From the NCBI RefSeq assembly GCF_002902725.1, contig NZ_PPRT01000072.1, positions 8,144 to 72,143 of the forward strand: a stretch of DNA of 64,000 bases. Direction: 5' to 3'. A program made the translations under genes and the position numbers. This document shows positions 8,883 through 18,106 of the stretch, piece by piece. The notes beneath the pieces were generated by a model that did not search any database, was not told where the DNA came from, and saw nothing but the letters and a program-made list of their open reading frames with translations. This DNA is from Staphylococcus caprae (GTDB taxonomy: Bacteria > Bacillota > Bacilli > Staphylococcales > Staphylococcaceae). Within the stretch, counting starts at the first letter, position 1, and each line of letters opens with the position of its first letter.

Positions 8883-10079
8883 ATGGTTAAATTTATACAC
8901 TGTGCCGACTTACACTTAGACAGTCCCTTCAAATCTAAAAGTCATTTGAGTCCTAAAATATTTGAAGATGTTCAAAAAAGTGCATATGAAAGTTTTAAAA
9001 ATATTGTAGATTTAGCATTACAAAAAGAAGTAGACTTTATCATTATCGCGGGTGATTTATTTGATAATGAGAATCGTACGCTCCGTGCGGAAGTCTTCCT
9101 AAAGGAACAATTTGAAAGATTGCGTAAAGAGCAAATATTTGTATACGTATGTCATGGAAACCACGATCCTTTGACTTCAAAAATATCTGCAAATTGGCCT
9201 AACAATGTTTCTGTATTTTCGAATCAAGTAGAAACCTATCAAGCCATCACTAAAGACGGGGAAACCATTTTTATACATGGATTTAGTTATCAGAATGATA
9301 CGAGTTATGAAAATAAAATTGATTCCTATCCTTCAAGTCAAGGACAAAAAGGAATACATATCGGCGTTCTACATGGCACTTATAGCAAATCGTCTATAAA
9401 TAATCGCTATACTGAATTCCGATTAGAAGATTTAAATAGTCGCCTCTATCATTATTGGGCGTTAGGACACATTCATGAACGTGAACAATTAAGTGATATG
9501 CCTGTGATTAACTATCCAGGTAATATCCAAGGGAGACATTTCAACGAGCTAGGAGAAAAAGGATGTTTGCTCATAGAGGGTGACCATCTCAAATTGACTA
9601 CAGAATTTTATCCTACACAGTATATTAAATTTGAAGAGGCCACGATCAATACAGATCATACCTCTAAACAAGGTTTATATGAGGACATTCAATCATTCAA
9701 AGACAAGGTAAGACCTGAGGGTAAAGCGTTCTATCGATTAAAGGTAATGGTTAATAGTGAAGATACCATTGCCCCTCAAGATCTTATCCAAGTGAAAGAA
9801 ATGATTACAGAATTTGAAGAAAATGAAAATCAATTCGTATTCATAGAGGATCTAAATATTCAATATGTTCAAAATGATGAATCACCTCTTGTGAATGAAT
9901 TTTCTTCTGATTTATTAGAAGATGCGTCAGTATTTAATTCTGCTATGAGTGACTTGTATCTTAATCCAAGAGCTTCAAAATTCTTAGATGATTATACAGA
10001 ATTTGATAGAACTGAATTAGTCAATCATGCGGAAAGTCTGTTAAAAGATGAGTTGAGAGGTGAACAAAATGATAATTAA
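8883..10079 (+). CDS. yhaO: YhaO: SbcD/Mre11-like metallophosphoesterase
   Basis: This 398-aa calcineurin-like phosphoesterase has the Mre11/SbcD metal-binding motifs in order: DLHLD (D9, H11), GDLFDNENR, GNHDPL, LHGTY and GHIHERE. The C-terminal 130 residues form the capping/interaction region. By homology it is the nuclease subunit of a DNA-end-processing complex whose ATPase partner is the next gene. The ATG follows AAGGAGAATTAAACTT. It overlaps the downstream yhaN start by 11 bases, indicating translational coupling. The exact substrate is not established for this subfamily. Confidence 0.92.
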   Translation: MVKFIHCADLHLDSPFKSKSHLSPKIFEDVQKSAYESFKNIVDLALQKEVDFIIIAGDLFDNENRTLRAEVFLKEQFERLRKEQIFVYVCHGNHDPLTSKISANWPNNVSVFSNQVETYQAITKDGETIFIHGFSYQNDTSYENKIDSYPSSQGQKGIHIGVLHGTYSKSSINNRYTEFRLEDLNSRLYHYWALGHIHEREQLSDMPVINYPGNIQGRHFNELGEKGCLLIEGDHLKLTTEFYPTQYIKFEEATINTDHTSKQGLYEDIQSFKDKVRPEGKAFYRLKVMVNSEDTIAPQDLIQVKEMITEFEENENQFVFIEDLNIQYVQNDESPLVNEFSSDLLEDASVFNSAMSDLYLNPRASKFLDDYTEFDRTELVNHAESLLKDELRGEQNDN

Positions 10080-13005
10080 ATCGCTTGAAATATATGGATA
10101 TGGTCAATTTGTTCAGCGTAAAATCAATTTTAATAAAGGATTCACTGAAATTTTTGGTGAAAATGAGGCAGGTAAATCAACTGTACAAGCATTTATCCAT
10201 TCTATTTTATTTGGTTTCCCTACTAAAAAGTCTAAAGAGCCTAGACTTGAGCCACGTTTAGGTAATCAATACGGTGGAAAATTAGCCTTAATATTTGATG
10301 ATGGTATAGAAGCTGAAGTAGAAAGAATCAAAGGTAGTGCACAAGGCGATGTTAAGGTATATCTCGCTGACGGTACAGTGCGTGATGAGGCTTGGCTTAA
10401 TAAGAAATTAAATTATATTTCTAAAAAGACATATCAAGGTATATTCTCATTTAATGTATTAGGTCTGCAAGACATACACCGTAATCTCGATGAAAAGCAA
10501 TTACAAGATTATTTATTACAAGCGGGTGCACTTGGATCTACTGAATTCACAAGTATGAGAGACACAATTGGTCATAAAAAGGACGAGTTATACAAGAAAT
10601 CAGGCAAGAATCCAATTATTAATCAGCAGATAGAACAACTTAAACAACTTGAAAGTCAAATACGTGAAGAAGAGAGTAAATTAGATACGTATCATCGATT
10701 AGTAGACGAAAAAGACAAATCCTCACGTCGTTTAGAGCATTTGAAACAAAACTTAAATCAGTTGTCTAAGATGCATGAAGCTAAACAAAAAGAAGTGGCA
10801 CTTCATGATCAAACTCAAGAATGGAAAGATTTAGAACAAGTGCTTAATATTCAGCCTATCCATTTTCCTGAAAAGGGCATAGATCGATATGAAACTGCGA
10901 AGTCTCATAAGCAGTCACTAGAAAGAGATATTGGTCTTAGAGAGGAACGTTTAGCGCAATTAAATAAAGACGCTGAAAGCATTCATCCTGTAGAGCAGAA
11001 AGATATCGATGCGTTTAATGGACTGTATCAACAAGAAGAGGAAATTAAACAAAAAGAATATGAACTACGTTCAATTGAAAAAGATATTTCCGACAAACAG
11101 CGAGAGAAGGACAGTCTACAAGCAAATATAGGATGGAATGAACCTCATCATGAAGTGGACAGTTCTGAAGCAATGAAAAGTCATGTAAGTGAACAAATTA
11201 GAGGTAAGCAAGAACAAAGTGCCTATATTTTACAATTAGAGCGTGGCATTGAAGATAATAAAATTGAACGTAATTCCAATACCAATGAGCTCGATCAACT
11301 TGAAAATGATTTAGTCCCTGAAGAAACATTTGAGAAGAAAAAAGAATACGCACAACAAGTGTTGGAACTTCATGAAAAAGAGAATTTATATGAAAAATTA
11401 AAAGAATCATTTGAAGAAGAACAGGTTCGTAAAAATCAACGTCAGAAACTATTGAGAATTTCATTTATAGTACTAGCACTGATTGGTGCGGCACTTACTG
11501 TCTTTTCATTTGTAACAGCAAATATGATATTTGGTATTATTTTTGCAATTCTGACTGTCATCTTTATTGTAGGTATTTTCCTATCAAAAACTAAAGATGT
11601 CGATTATAGTACAGCAATGGCTCAAGAAATTAATGACTTAGAGAATCAACTCGATCAACTTGAAAGCAACTATGATTTAGAATTTGATTTAGATCATCAG
11701 CATCGTATTCGTGAACAATGGCAAAATGCTATTAAAACTAAAGAAATGTTAGATGAAAAACATAACTATTTAAATCAAACGATGAACGAAGCACAACATC
11801 GTCTTCATTCATTAACTGAAAGTATCGATAAAGTAAAAGAAGAGTTACATTTATCTCCTAAGATTTCTGATGAACTTATTGTCGATAGCATTACGACAAT
11901 GGGGAATATTAAATCACATGATAAATACGTACAAGCGTTAAATCAGAAGCGCACACAACTAGTTAGTGAAATCGACCAATTTTACCAACATGCTGAAGAT
12001 GTTACACAATCTCATTTTACTTATTTTAATAAAATGTCATTCTTCCATGATGTTAAACAGTGGTTGAAAAACGCTGAAGAAAATAACGATAGTTGGCGTA
12101 AAAATCAAGATGAAACACAATTACTCTCAAGTGAACTTAAACAACTTAAAACGCGTTTAAATGAAAACAACAGTGTCATTAAGGAATTATTTAATCATGT
12201 GAGTGTTGAAGATGAAGAAAGCTATTATAAGCATCATCAAGACTATGAAACGTATCATAATAATTTAAATCGTTTTAATGATTTAACAAAATATCTTGAG
12301 AATCAAAACTATTCATACGAAATGAGCTCAAAATTAAGTGAAAAAACAACAGCTCAATTAGATGAGGAAGATAGTACTTTAGCTAGACAAGTTGATGAAT
12401 ATAATGATCAATATCTCGAGATGCAAGCTGAGGTAAGTGATTTAAATGCTCAAATTAATCATATGGAAACAGATACAACATTAGCGCATTTAAGACATGA
12501 ATATTATAGCTTGAAAAATAGACTCAACGATATTGCGAGAGATTGGGCAAGCTTAAGTTATCTACAAAACTTAGTAGAGGAACATATTAAACAAATTAAA
12601 GATAAGCGTTTACCTCAAGTTATTAATGAAGCAATTTCAATATTTAAGTACTTAACTAATAATGCTTATACGATGATCAATTATTCAGAAGATGATACGA
12701 TTCGCGTTAAACATGCCAACGGACAAGTATTTGAACCAATGGAATTAAGTCAATCTACTAAAGAGTTGTTATATGTTGCTTTAAGAATTAGTTTAATTAA
12801 AGTTTTAAAACCGTATTATCCTTTCCCAATTATTGTCGATGATGCATTCGTTCATTTTGATAAACATAGAAAAGAAAGAATGTTAAATTATTTAAGAGAT
12901 TTATCTAAAAATTATCAAGTGCTTTATTTCACTTGCACTAAAGATAATATGATTCCATCTAAAGAAATGATTATTTTAAATAAACTAGAGGAAGGCGGGA
13001 AATAA
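10069..13005 (+). CDS. yhaN: YhaN: SbcC/Rad50-like coiled-coil ATPase with central membrane hairpin
   Basis: This 978-aa protein has an N-terminal P-loop (GENEAGKST, 30-38), long coiled-coil arms, two adjacent hydrophobic helices near the middle (roughly 463-510), and a C-terminal Walker B/D-loop ([11 protein letters not shown], about 921-931). This is an SMC-like architecture in which the usual zinc-hook apex is replaced by a predicted membrane hairpin. An upstream in-frame GTG at 10060 lies inside the GAGAGGTG ribosome site, so the ATG at 10069 is chosen. It is coupled to yhaO and ends in a TAATG overlap with yhaM. A role in DNA-end processing is inferred from the SbcCD resemblance. Confidence 0.92.
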   Translation: MIIKSLEIYGYGQFVQRKINFNKGFTEIFGENEAGKSTVQAFIHSILFGFPTKKSKEPRLEPRLGNQYGGKLALIFDDGIEAEVERIKGSAQGDVKVYLADGTVRDEAWLNKKLNYISKKTYQGIFSFNVLGLQDIHRNLDEKQLQDYLLQAGALGSTEFTSMRDTIGHKKDELYKKSGKNPIINQQIEQLKQLESQIREEESKLDTYHRLVDEKDKSSRRLEHLKQNLNQLSKMHEAKQKEVALHDQTQEWKDLEQVLNIQPIHFPEKGIDRYETAKSHKQSLERDIGLREERLAQLNKDAESIHPVEQKDIDAFNGLYQQEEEIKQKEYELRSIEKDISDKQREKDSLQANIGWNEPHHEVDSSEAMKSHVSEQIRGKQEQSAYILQLERGIEDNKIERNSNTNELDQLENDLVPEETFEKKKEYAQQVLELHEKENLYEKLKESFEEEQVRKNQRQKLLRISFIVLALIGAALTVFSFVTANMIFGIIFAILTVIFIVGIFLSKTKDVDYSTAMAQEINDLENQLDQLESNYDLEFDLDHQHRIREQWQNAIKTKEMLDEKHNYLNQTMNEAQHRLHSLTESIDKVKEELHLSPKISDELIVDSITTMGNIKSHDKYVQALNQKRTQLVSEIDQFYQHAEDVTQSHFTYFNKMSFFHDVKQWLKNAEENNDSWRKNQDETQLLSSELKQLKTRLNENNSVIKELFNHVSVEDEESYYKHHQDYETYHNNLNRFNDLTKYLENQNYSYEMSSKLSEKTTAQLDEEDSTLARQVDEYNDQYLEMQAEVSDLNAQINHMETDTTLAHLRHEYYSLKNRLNDIARDWASLSYLQNLVEEHIKQIKDKRLPQVINEAISIFKYLTNNAYTMINYSEDDTIRVKHANGQVFEPMELSQSTKELLYVALRISLIKVLKPYYPFPIIVDDAFVHFDKHRKERMLNYLRDLSKNYQVLYFTCTKDNMIPSKEMIILNKLEEGGK

Positions 13006-13946
13006 TGAGAAATGTAGAGAATTTAAATCCCGGCGATTCAGTTGATCACTTTTTCTTGATTCACCGTGCAACACAAGGTGTAACTGCACAAGGTAAGGAC
13101 TATATGACGCTTTACCTTCAAGATAAAAGTGGTGATATAGAAGCTAAATTATGGACTGCGACCAAAGAAGATATGCAAACATTAAAACCTGAGGAAATTG
13201 TTCACGTTAAAGGTGATGTGATTAATTATCGTGGTCGTAAACAAATGAAAGTGAATCAGGTGCGCTTAGCGAAACCAGAAGATAACTTATCAACGAAAGA
13301 TTTTGTTGATGGCGCACCTATGACACCCGGGGAAATTCAAGAAGAGCTCTCTCATTTTATGTTAGAAATTGAAAATGCAAGTTTACAGCGCATTACACGA
13401 CATTTAATAAAGAAATATCAAGATAGTTTCTTTACGTATCCTGCTGCAAGTTCACATCATCATAACTTTGCGAGCGGTTTAAGTTATCACGTATTAACAA
13501 TGTTACGTGTAGCTAAGTCGATTTGTGATATATATCCGTTGTTGAATAGAAGCTTATTATACAGTGCGATTATTTTACACGACTTAGGAAAGGTAAGAGA
13601 ATTAAGTGGTCCTGTTGCAACAACTTATACAGTTGAAGGTAATTTGCTTGGACATATTTCTATCGCTAGTGATGAAGTAGCTGAATCAGCTAAAGAATTA
13701 GGTATAGAAGGTGAAGAGGTGATGTTGTTAAGACATATGATTTTAGCGCATCACGGTAAAATGGAATTTGGATCACCTAAATTACCACATTTAAAAGAAG
13801 CTGAAATTTTGTTCTTTATTGATAATATCGATGCTAAAATGAACATGTTTGAGAAAGCCTTCAAGAAAACAGACAAAGGGCAATTTACTGAAAGAATTTT
13901 TGGTTTGGAAAATAGACAATTTTACAATCCAACAAGTTTAGATTAA
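13005..13946 (+). CDS. yhaM: YhaM: 3'-5' exoribonuclease (OB fold + HD domain)
   Basis: This 313-aa protein has an N-terminal OB-fold nucleic-acid-binding domain (about 15-95, [12 protein letters not shown]) and an HD phosphohydrolase-type domain (about 160-290; [24 protein letters not shown]). YhaM/Cbf1 homologues trim RNA 3' ends and can also act on DNA. The start codon overlaps the yhaN stop (TAATG), so the three genes form one translationally coupled operon, as in Bacillus and S. aureus. A long structured hairpin with a T run follows. Confidence 0.95.
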   Translation: MRNVENLNPGDSVDHFFLIHRATQGVTAQGKDYMTLYLQDKSGDIEAKLWTATKEDMQTLKPEEIVHVKGDVINYRGRKQMKVNQVRLAKPEDNLSTKDFVDGAPMTPGEIQEELSHFMLEIENASLQRITRHLIKKYQDSFFTYPAASSHHHNFASGLSYHVLTMLRVAKSICDIYPLLNRSLLYSAIILHDLGKVRELSGPVATTYTVEGNLLGHISIASDEVAESAKELGIEGEEVMLLRHMILAHHGKMEFGSPKLPHLKEAEILFFIDNIDAKMNMFEKAFKKTDKGQFTERIFGLENRQFYNPTSLD

Positions 13947-13955
13947 TTAGAAGTA

Positions 13956-14052
13956 GAAGTGCAAAGCTTTCCTATGAATAATGGTACGAATTCACATCAA
14001 TTTTTTGACTAAATCATTATTGACATAGAAAAGAAGCTTTGCACTTTTTTTA
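13956..14052 (+). terminator. Long hairpin terminator after yhaM
   Basis: AAGTGCAAAGCTT pairs with AAGCTTTGCACTT. Inside it CCTATG/CATAG and AATAATG/CATTATT also pair, making an interrupted stem of nearly 90 bases followed by TTTTTTTA. It ends about 30 bases before the toxin -10 box. Confidence 0.75.
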
Positions 14053-14058
14053 TTTCAA

Positions 14059-14088
14059 ATTTAATCCAAGAAAGTTCAATGTTATAAT
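14059..14088 (+). promoter_or_regulatory. Promoter of the type I toxin mRNA
   Basis: A consensus -10 TATAAT lies at 14083-14088. A -35 around 14059-14066 (TTTAAT/TTAATC) is weak. The predicted transcription start is about 14094-14095, giving a leader of about 55 bases that contains CTTCTC blocks able to pair with GGGAAG of the Shine-Dalgarno region (14132-14137). Confidence 0.6.
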
Positions 14089-14148
14089 ATATAAGTCGCC
14101 TATCTTCTCTTCTCAGGCGTCAATATGACAAGGGAAGGAGGTGCATAT

Positions 14149-14253
14149 ATGCTTTTTGATATCTTTGTACACATCATGACCACAGCAACAAGTGGTTGTA
14201 TCGTTGCATTATTTGCGCATTGGCTACGCAACCGCAACGGTAAACGTAAATAG
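14149..14253 (+). CDS. Fst/PepA1-family type I toxin peptide
   Basis: A 34-aa peptide: a hydrophobic segment (about residues 3-26) then a basic tail (RNRNGKRK). The blocks IFVHI, SGC and F.HWL.NRN line up with S. aureus PepA1 (the SprA1-encoded toxin) and the wider Fst family, whose members insert into membranes. The ATG at 14149 is preceded by a very strong GGGAAGGAGGTG at 14132-14143. An upstream in-frame ATG at 14125 contains that site and is not used. The stop codon is embedded in TAGGCGAC (14251-14258), which is exactly complementary to GTCGCCTA at the mRNA 5' end (14095-14102), a 5'-3' closure typical of type I toxin mRNAs. Confidence 0.88.
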   Translation: MLFDIFVHIMTTATSGCIVALFAHWLRNRNGKRK

Positions 14254-14279
14254 GCGACACACAAGAATAGCCACACCAT

Positions 14280-14318
14280 AAAAAATCCCCTCACTACTGG
14301 CATAGTGAGGGGATTTGG
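14280..14318. terminator. Bidirectional terminator of the toxin and antitoxin RNAs
   Basis: AATCCCCTCACTA pairs with TAGTGAGGGGATT around a short loop. On the minus strand the stem is followed by TTTTTTAT, a strong tail. On the plus strand the tail is only ATTTGG, so read-through of the toxin RNA is possible. Confidence 0.85.
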
Positions 14319-14343
14319 TGCATATACGCTTGATATCTTTGTT
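14281..14343 (-). ncRNA. Antitoxin antisense RNA (RNA II / SprA1AS-like)
   Basis: This predicted RNA of about 60-65 nt is transcribed towards the toxin gene from a consensus-like promoter and ends at the shared terminator. Its 5' part is the complement of the block at 14318-14344 (GTGCATATACGCTTGATATC on the plus strand), which is nearly the same as the toxin translation-start block at 14141-14168. The RNA can therefore pair in trans with the ribosome site and start codon, as in the Fst/par arrangement, and also overlaps the toxin RNA 3' end in cis. Confidence 0.78.
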
Positions 14344-14349
14344 AACTAT

Positions 14350-14377
14350 AGTATAACACTTTAACGCTTAAATGCAA
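14350..14377 (-). promoter_or_regulatory. Promoter of the antitoxin RNA
   Basis: Read on the minus strand: TTGCAT (-35, 14372-14377), 16-base spacer, TATACT (-10, 14350-14355), start near 14343. This is better than the toxin promoter, as expected if antitoxin RNA must be in excess. Confidence 0.75.
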
Positions 14378-14410
14378 AAGTTTAAACCATTTAACAACGT
14401 TTAGTAAGTT

Positions 14411-15406
14411 TTAAGAAGCACTGCTTGTTAAACCAGAAGAGCCTGACGCGCCACCTTGAGATGATTGTTGTTGCTGCTGTTGTTGTTTGATTTTATCTGG
14501 GTCTAAGATAGAATCTTCTACAGCTTTTTTAATATCTCTATCTTTATAATCAACTTTGTAATCATCTAGTAAGTCTTTGTAAGCATCAGTTAATAATTTA
14601 GGTTTTTTCTGTACTTTTTGTTCAATAATTTTTTCTTTAAGATTAGATTTCTCTTTATTAAAGTCTGTTTCTTTATCTGCTTTGATAATATGGTAACCGT
14701 AGTCTGTTTTAACTACTTTAGAAACTTGACCTTCTTTTAATTTAAATAGCGCTTTTTCGAAGCTATCTACCATTTGACCTTTAATGACATAACCTAATGA
14801 ACCATCTTTCTTAGCTGAAGAACTATCCATTGATTCTTTCTTAGCTATTTCACCAAACTTGCTAGGATTTTTTTCTACTTCTTTTTGGATTTTTTCAGCT
14901 TTTTCTTTAGCTTTCTTATCAGATAAGCCTTCTTTATCGCTAGATTTTGATTTTACTTTTATTAAAATATGAGAAGCTTTCTTAGAGTCATCTTTAATTT
15001 CTTTATCAGAAACTTTTGCTTTATCTAGAAGTAATTGTTTTTGGTAGGCAGAAAGTTTTTTCTGTTCTTTATAATCATCTAGTGACATACCTTGTTGTTT
15101 AAGCATACTTTCAAATTGATCTTTACCACCATATTGTTTTTCTTCTTTTTTAATATCTTCATCAACATCTTTAGTATTCACTTTATCTTTATATTTATCT
15201 GCTAAGATTTTGTTTAAAACGATATTGAATGAAGTATTCGCAATTTGCTCTTTACCAATTTTCTTCATTACGTCAGCAACTTTTACATCACCTGCTTTTG
15301 AAGAAATAAGCGTGTTGTCTTTAGATTCAGTTGCGTTAGAACCGCAAGCACCTAGTAACAGTGCACTAGCAGTTACGGGAACAATAATTTTATTCATTAA
15401 TTTCAT
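14411..15406 (-). CDS. prsA: PrsA foldase lipoprotein (parvulin-type peptidyl-prolyl isomerase)
   Basis: This 331-aa secreted lipoprotein has a signal peptide with lipobox LLLGAC and lipidated C21. A central PpiC/parvulin domain (about 143-240; [33 protein letters not shown]) is flanked by helical N- and C-terminal regions. It folds exported proteins at the outer face of the membrane; in S. aureus it supports PBP2A and is VraSR-responsive. The C-terminus carries eight consecutive glutamines and a G/S-rich tail, a low-complexity extension likely to vary in length. It is monocistronic and converges on the toxin locus. Confidence 0.96.
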   Translation of the reverse strand: MKLMNKIIVPVTASALLLGACGSNATESKDNTLISSKAGDVKVADVMKKIGKEQIANTSFNIVLNKILADKYKDKVNTKDVDEDIKKEEKQYGGKDQFESMLKQQGMSLDDYKEQKKLSAYQKQLLLDKAKVSDKEIKDDSKKASHILIKVKSKSSDKEGLSDKKAKEKAEKIQKEVEKNPSKFGEIAKKESMDSSSAKKDGSLGYVIKGQMVDSFEKALFKLKEGQVSKVVKTDYGYHIIKADKETDFNKEKSNLKEKIIEQKVQKKPKLLTDAYKDLLDDYKVDYKDRDIKKAVEDSILDPDKIKQQQQQQQSSQGGASGSSGLTSSAS

Positions 15407-15476
15407 AAGTTGATAGCTCCTTTATGTATTAATCATCGTAAATATAACATATTATTGAATGACTACCAATTAGAAA

Positions 15477-15515
15477 CCCCCTTCCTAAGACTATAGTATG
15501 ACTAGGAAAGGGGGA
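15477..15515 (-). terminator. Intrinsic terminator after the DUF3267 gene
   Basis: CCCCCTTCCTA pairs with TAGGAAAGGGGG. On the minus strand the stem is followed by TTTCTAATT. It separates the DUF3267-like gene from prsA. Confidence 0.7.
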
Positions 15516-15609
15516 GAATGAACTAAATTTTATAATGTTCTAAATTGAATACTATGTTTATATTTATGAAAATTCAATACAAATTCACAAATGAATGTTT
15601 AAATACTTT

Positions 15610-16179
15610 TTAAAGAGATGTTCTAGTGGCACGAGGATTATTTACTTTATTTAAAATATGTAGCCCAGACTGATGTTCTTCGACATAATGACCATCATTT
15701 GAAAATAGCAATATTTTTAAATATAAAATATCCATCATTGAGAACCCAATATTTAACGAAAGTAAGAACATGAAGTAATGACCATACTGTGGGAAATGAA
15801 TACTCAATAATATGAATATGCCAGATAATACAATAATAGGTAAAATTAAATTAATACAATAATAAATTTTATGGATAGGTGTATTCACATATGTATTAAA
15901 ATATGGAAGCCACTTTTTATTTACTAATTTATGAACTCTAAACGATTTATAAAATGGTAAAAAGAAAACTAAATGCATCACTTTATGAATAGGGTACATG
16001 AGTACGATAAATAATAATAAAATCAGAAAGTGTTTGTCAGAGAGTGGTGTGTTAGAGAAATAATACATGATCTCGTAACTGACTAAAAAAGTGATGATTG
16101 TAGCTACAATACTTATAAATGTGATTCTCTGAATACCGAATCTCGCATGAATATCAATTTGTCGAGTACATAAAAACAT
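15610..16179 (-). CDS. DUF3267-like membrane protein with altered zincin motif
   Basis: A 189-aa polytopic membrane protein (hydrophobic segments near 18-40, 50-75, 105-130 and 135-155). It resembles the DUF3267 putative zincin family, whose HExxH sits in the second segment. Here the corresponding motif reads IHKVMH (H65-K66-x-x-H69), so the catalytic glutamate is replaced by lysine. If the family assignment is right, it is probably not an active metalloprotease. It is flanked by terminators on both sides and is probably monocistronic. Function unknown. Confidence 0.6.
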   Translation of the reverse strand: MFLCTRQIDIHARFGIQRITFISIVATIITFLVSYEIMYYFSNTPLSDKHFLILLLFIVLMYPIHKVMHLVFFLPFYKSFRVHKLVNKKWLPYFNTYVNTPIHKIYYCINLILPIIVLSGIFILLSIHFPQYGHYFMFLLSLNIGFSMMDILYLKILLFSNDGHYVEEHQSGLHILNKVNNPRATRTSL

Positions 16180-16324
16180 AATTTAATCCTCATCTCTATG
16201 TTAATGTTCGTTACGTATTATCTACGTCTTTATGAGAATAGTCAAGGCCTTATAAGTATAGACGTTGATAAAAAGAAGGCGCTTAAATATCATTTGTGTT
16301 TATGCGTGAATTATAGTTGAAATT

Positions 16325-16352
16325 AAAAAAGCTATGGGCTTGACCCATAGCT
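16325..16352 (-). terminator. Intrinsic terminator after the YtxH-type gene
   Basis: GCTATGGGTCAAGCCCATAGC forms a perfect short-loop hairpin on the minus strand, followed by TTTTTT. Confidence 0.9.
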
Positions 16353-16360
16353 CGCGTTAA

Positions 16361-16732
16361 TTACTTATCTTTTGAGAAAGCATTACTAATGTCTTCTCCA
16401 CGATTTTGTAAATTCTCAATATGTGATTGTAGTTTTTCGATATTAGGATTGATATCTGATTTAAAGTTACCAATTAAGTCTTTAAATTCATCACCAATTG
16501 AACTACCATATTCAACGCTTTCATTTTTGATTTGTGAACCATAATTAAGAATATCGTTAAATGTTTGTTTCATATTCTCAATTTCACGTTCAAGTTCTGA
16601 TTGTGCACCAGTGGGTTGGCTAGCATCAATCGTATTATGTTTTACACTATGGTCGTCACGGTTTCTTAAAGCGACTGCAAATCCAGCTGCAGCACCTACA
16701 CCTAAGCCAAATAATATTCTTGTGACTTTCAT
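16361..16732 (-). CDS. YtxH-domain small membrane-anchored protein
   Basis: This 123-aa protein starts with a glycine-rich hydrophobic anchor (ILFGLGVGAAAGFAVAL) and continues as an amphipathic helical, coiled-coil-like tail, the YtxH-family layout associated in Bacillus with general stress proteins. A longer reading from GTG at 16747 would place the ribosome site GTGAGGAG inside the gene, so the ATG at 16732 is used. It lies between the HIT gene and the DUF3267-like gene on the same strand, with its own terminator. Molecular function unknown. Confidence 0.75.
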   Translation of the reverse strand: MKVTRILFGLGVGAAAGFAVALRNRDDHSVKHNTIDASQPTGAQSELEREIENMKQTFNDILNYGSQIKNESVEYGSSIGDEFKDLIGNFKSDINPNIEKLQSHIENLQNRGEDISNAFSKDK

Positions 16733-16811
16733 TCTTATTCTCCTCACTTTATATGTCGGATAATTGTATTATTTTTATCATACCCAGTATAACAAGGAAT
16801 ATGCATGATTA

Positions 16812-17234
16812 TTAAAATTGTGCTTGAATTTGTTCAGCGATTTCTTTTTTAGCCTCATCATCAATTGTATCTTCATGAGTTTCCCATTTATAACCAAAGC
16901 CATCTATATCATTCTCATATCTTGGAATAAGATGGAAGTGTAAATGGAAGACAGATTGATCTGCAAATTCTCCATTATTTTGTATGATATTTAAGCCATC
17001 CGGGTTAAAAGCAGCTTTAATCGCATTTGCTACTTTTGGTAAAGCTACGCCAATATGTTTCATTGTTTCTTCATCTGTCTCATAAATATTTGCTGAAGCC
17101 TTTTTTGGTACCAATAAGGTATGACCTTTAGTCACTTGTGAAATATCAAGAAAGGCATAAACGTAATCATTTTCATAAATTTTAAAGCTTGGAATCTCTC
17201 CAGAAATAATTTTACTGAAAATAGTTTCTGACAT
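16812..17234 (-). CDS. HIT-family (HinT-like) nucleotide-binding hydrolase
   Basis: This 140-aa protein has the histidine triad HLHFHLIPRY (H97, H99, H101) near the C-terminus and the N-terminal IFSKIISGEIPS motif of the HinT branch. Such enzymes hydrolyse AMP-linked phosphoramidates and similar nucleotides in the cytosol. It diverges from ecsA, the same arrangement as hit/ecsA in Bacillus. The ATG at 17234 follows GAGGAGTG on the minus strand. Confidence 0.93.
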   Translation of the reverse strand: MSETIFSKIISGEIPSFKIYENDYVYAFLDISQVTKGHTLLVPKKASANIYETDEETMKHIGVALPKVANAIKAAFNPDGLNIIQNNGEFADQSVFHLHFHLIPRYENDIDGFGYKWETHEDTIDDEAKKEIAEQIQAQF

Positions 17235-17365
17235 AGCACGACACTCCTCTATAACATGTGATAGTCATTATTATAGCATTCCTACATTTAAAACAACATC
17301 ATAGCAATGCTAATTTTAGGTTTAAAGCACTTTTTTTGGTACAATAGTTGGCATGGAGGTGCCTT

Positions 17366-18106
17366 ATGACAGTAAAAGTTGAACATCTTACCGGGGGATA
17401 TGGCAAACGACCTGTGATTAAAGATATTAATTTTGAATTGAATAAAGGCGAAATTGTTGGCTTAATAGGTCTTAACGGAGCAGGAAAAAGTACAACGATT
17501 AAACACATGCTAGGATTACTGAATCCTATGGAAGGATCTTTATCCATTTCAGATACAAATATTAATGATGATATTGAAGTTTATAGAAGAAAATTATCTT
17601 ATATACCAGAAGCACCAGTGATATATGAAGAATTGACGCTAGAAGAACATATTGAAATGACAGCAATGGCTTATCACTTAAGTAGAGAAGAGGCTATGCG
17701 ACGTGCAGACCCGTTATTAAAGGTTTTTCGATTAGAAAATGAATTAAAAGTGTTTCCTAGTCACTTTTCTAAAGGTATGAAGCAAAAGGTAATGATTATA
17801 TGCGCATTTATCGTCGATCCTGAATTATATATCATTGATGAACCGTTTCTAGGTTTAGACCCATTAGGAATACAATCCATGCTTGATTTAATGGTAGAAA
17901 AGAAAAATGAAAATCGCACGGTTTTAATGAGTACACATATATTAGCTACTGCAGAGCGCTATTGTGATCGATTTATTATTTTAGACCATGGAAAAGTGGT
18001 GGCATTCGGCAATCTTGAAGAATTGCGCGAACAAACAGGATTAAAAGAGCAGTCGTTAGATGACATCTATATCCATGTGACACAAGGTGGCAATGCCTAT
18101 GACTAA
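17366..18106 (+). CDS. ecsA: EcsA: ABC transporter ATPase
   Basis: This 246-aa ATP-binding subunit has Walker A GLNGAGKST (35-43), an ABC signature region (SHFSKGMKQK), Walker B ELYIIDEPFLGLDP and the switch histidine in STHIL. EcsAB affects secretion, competence and intramembrane proteolysis in Bacillus and cell-wall and virulence traits in S. aureus; the transported substrate is unknown. The start at 17366 has GGAGGT at 17355-17360; the upstream in-frame ATG at 17348 would include that site. It overlaps ecsB by 8 bases, indicating coupling. Confidence 0.95.
   Translation: MTVKVEHLTGGYGKRPVIKDINFELNKGEIVGLIGLNGAGKSTTIKHMLGLLNPMEGSLSISDTNINDDIEVYRRKLSYIPEAPVIYEELTLEEHIEMTAMAYHLSREEAMRRADPLLKVFRLENELKVFPSHFSKGMKQKVMIICAFIVDPELYIIDEPFLGLDPLGIQSMLDLMVEKKNENRTVLMSTHILATAERYCDRFIILDHGKVVAFGNLEELREQTGLKEQSLDDIYIHVTQGGNAYD

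Noticed and set aside
14125..14253. Longer 42-codon version of the toxin starting at ATG 14125
   Set aside because: It would place the very strong GGGAAGGAGGTG inside the coding region and lacks its own ribosome site; the 14149 start matches the PepA1 N-terminus.
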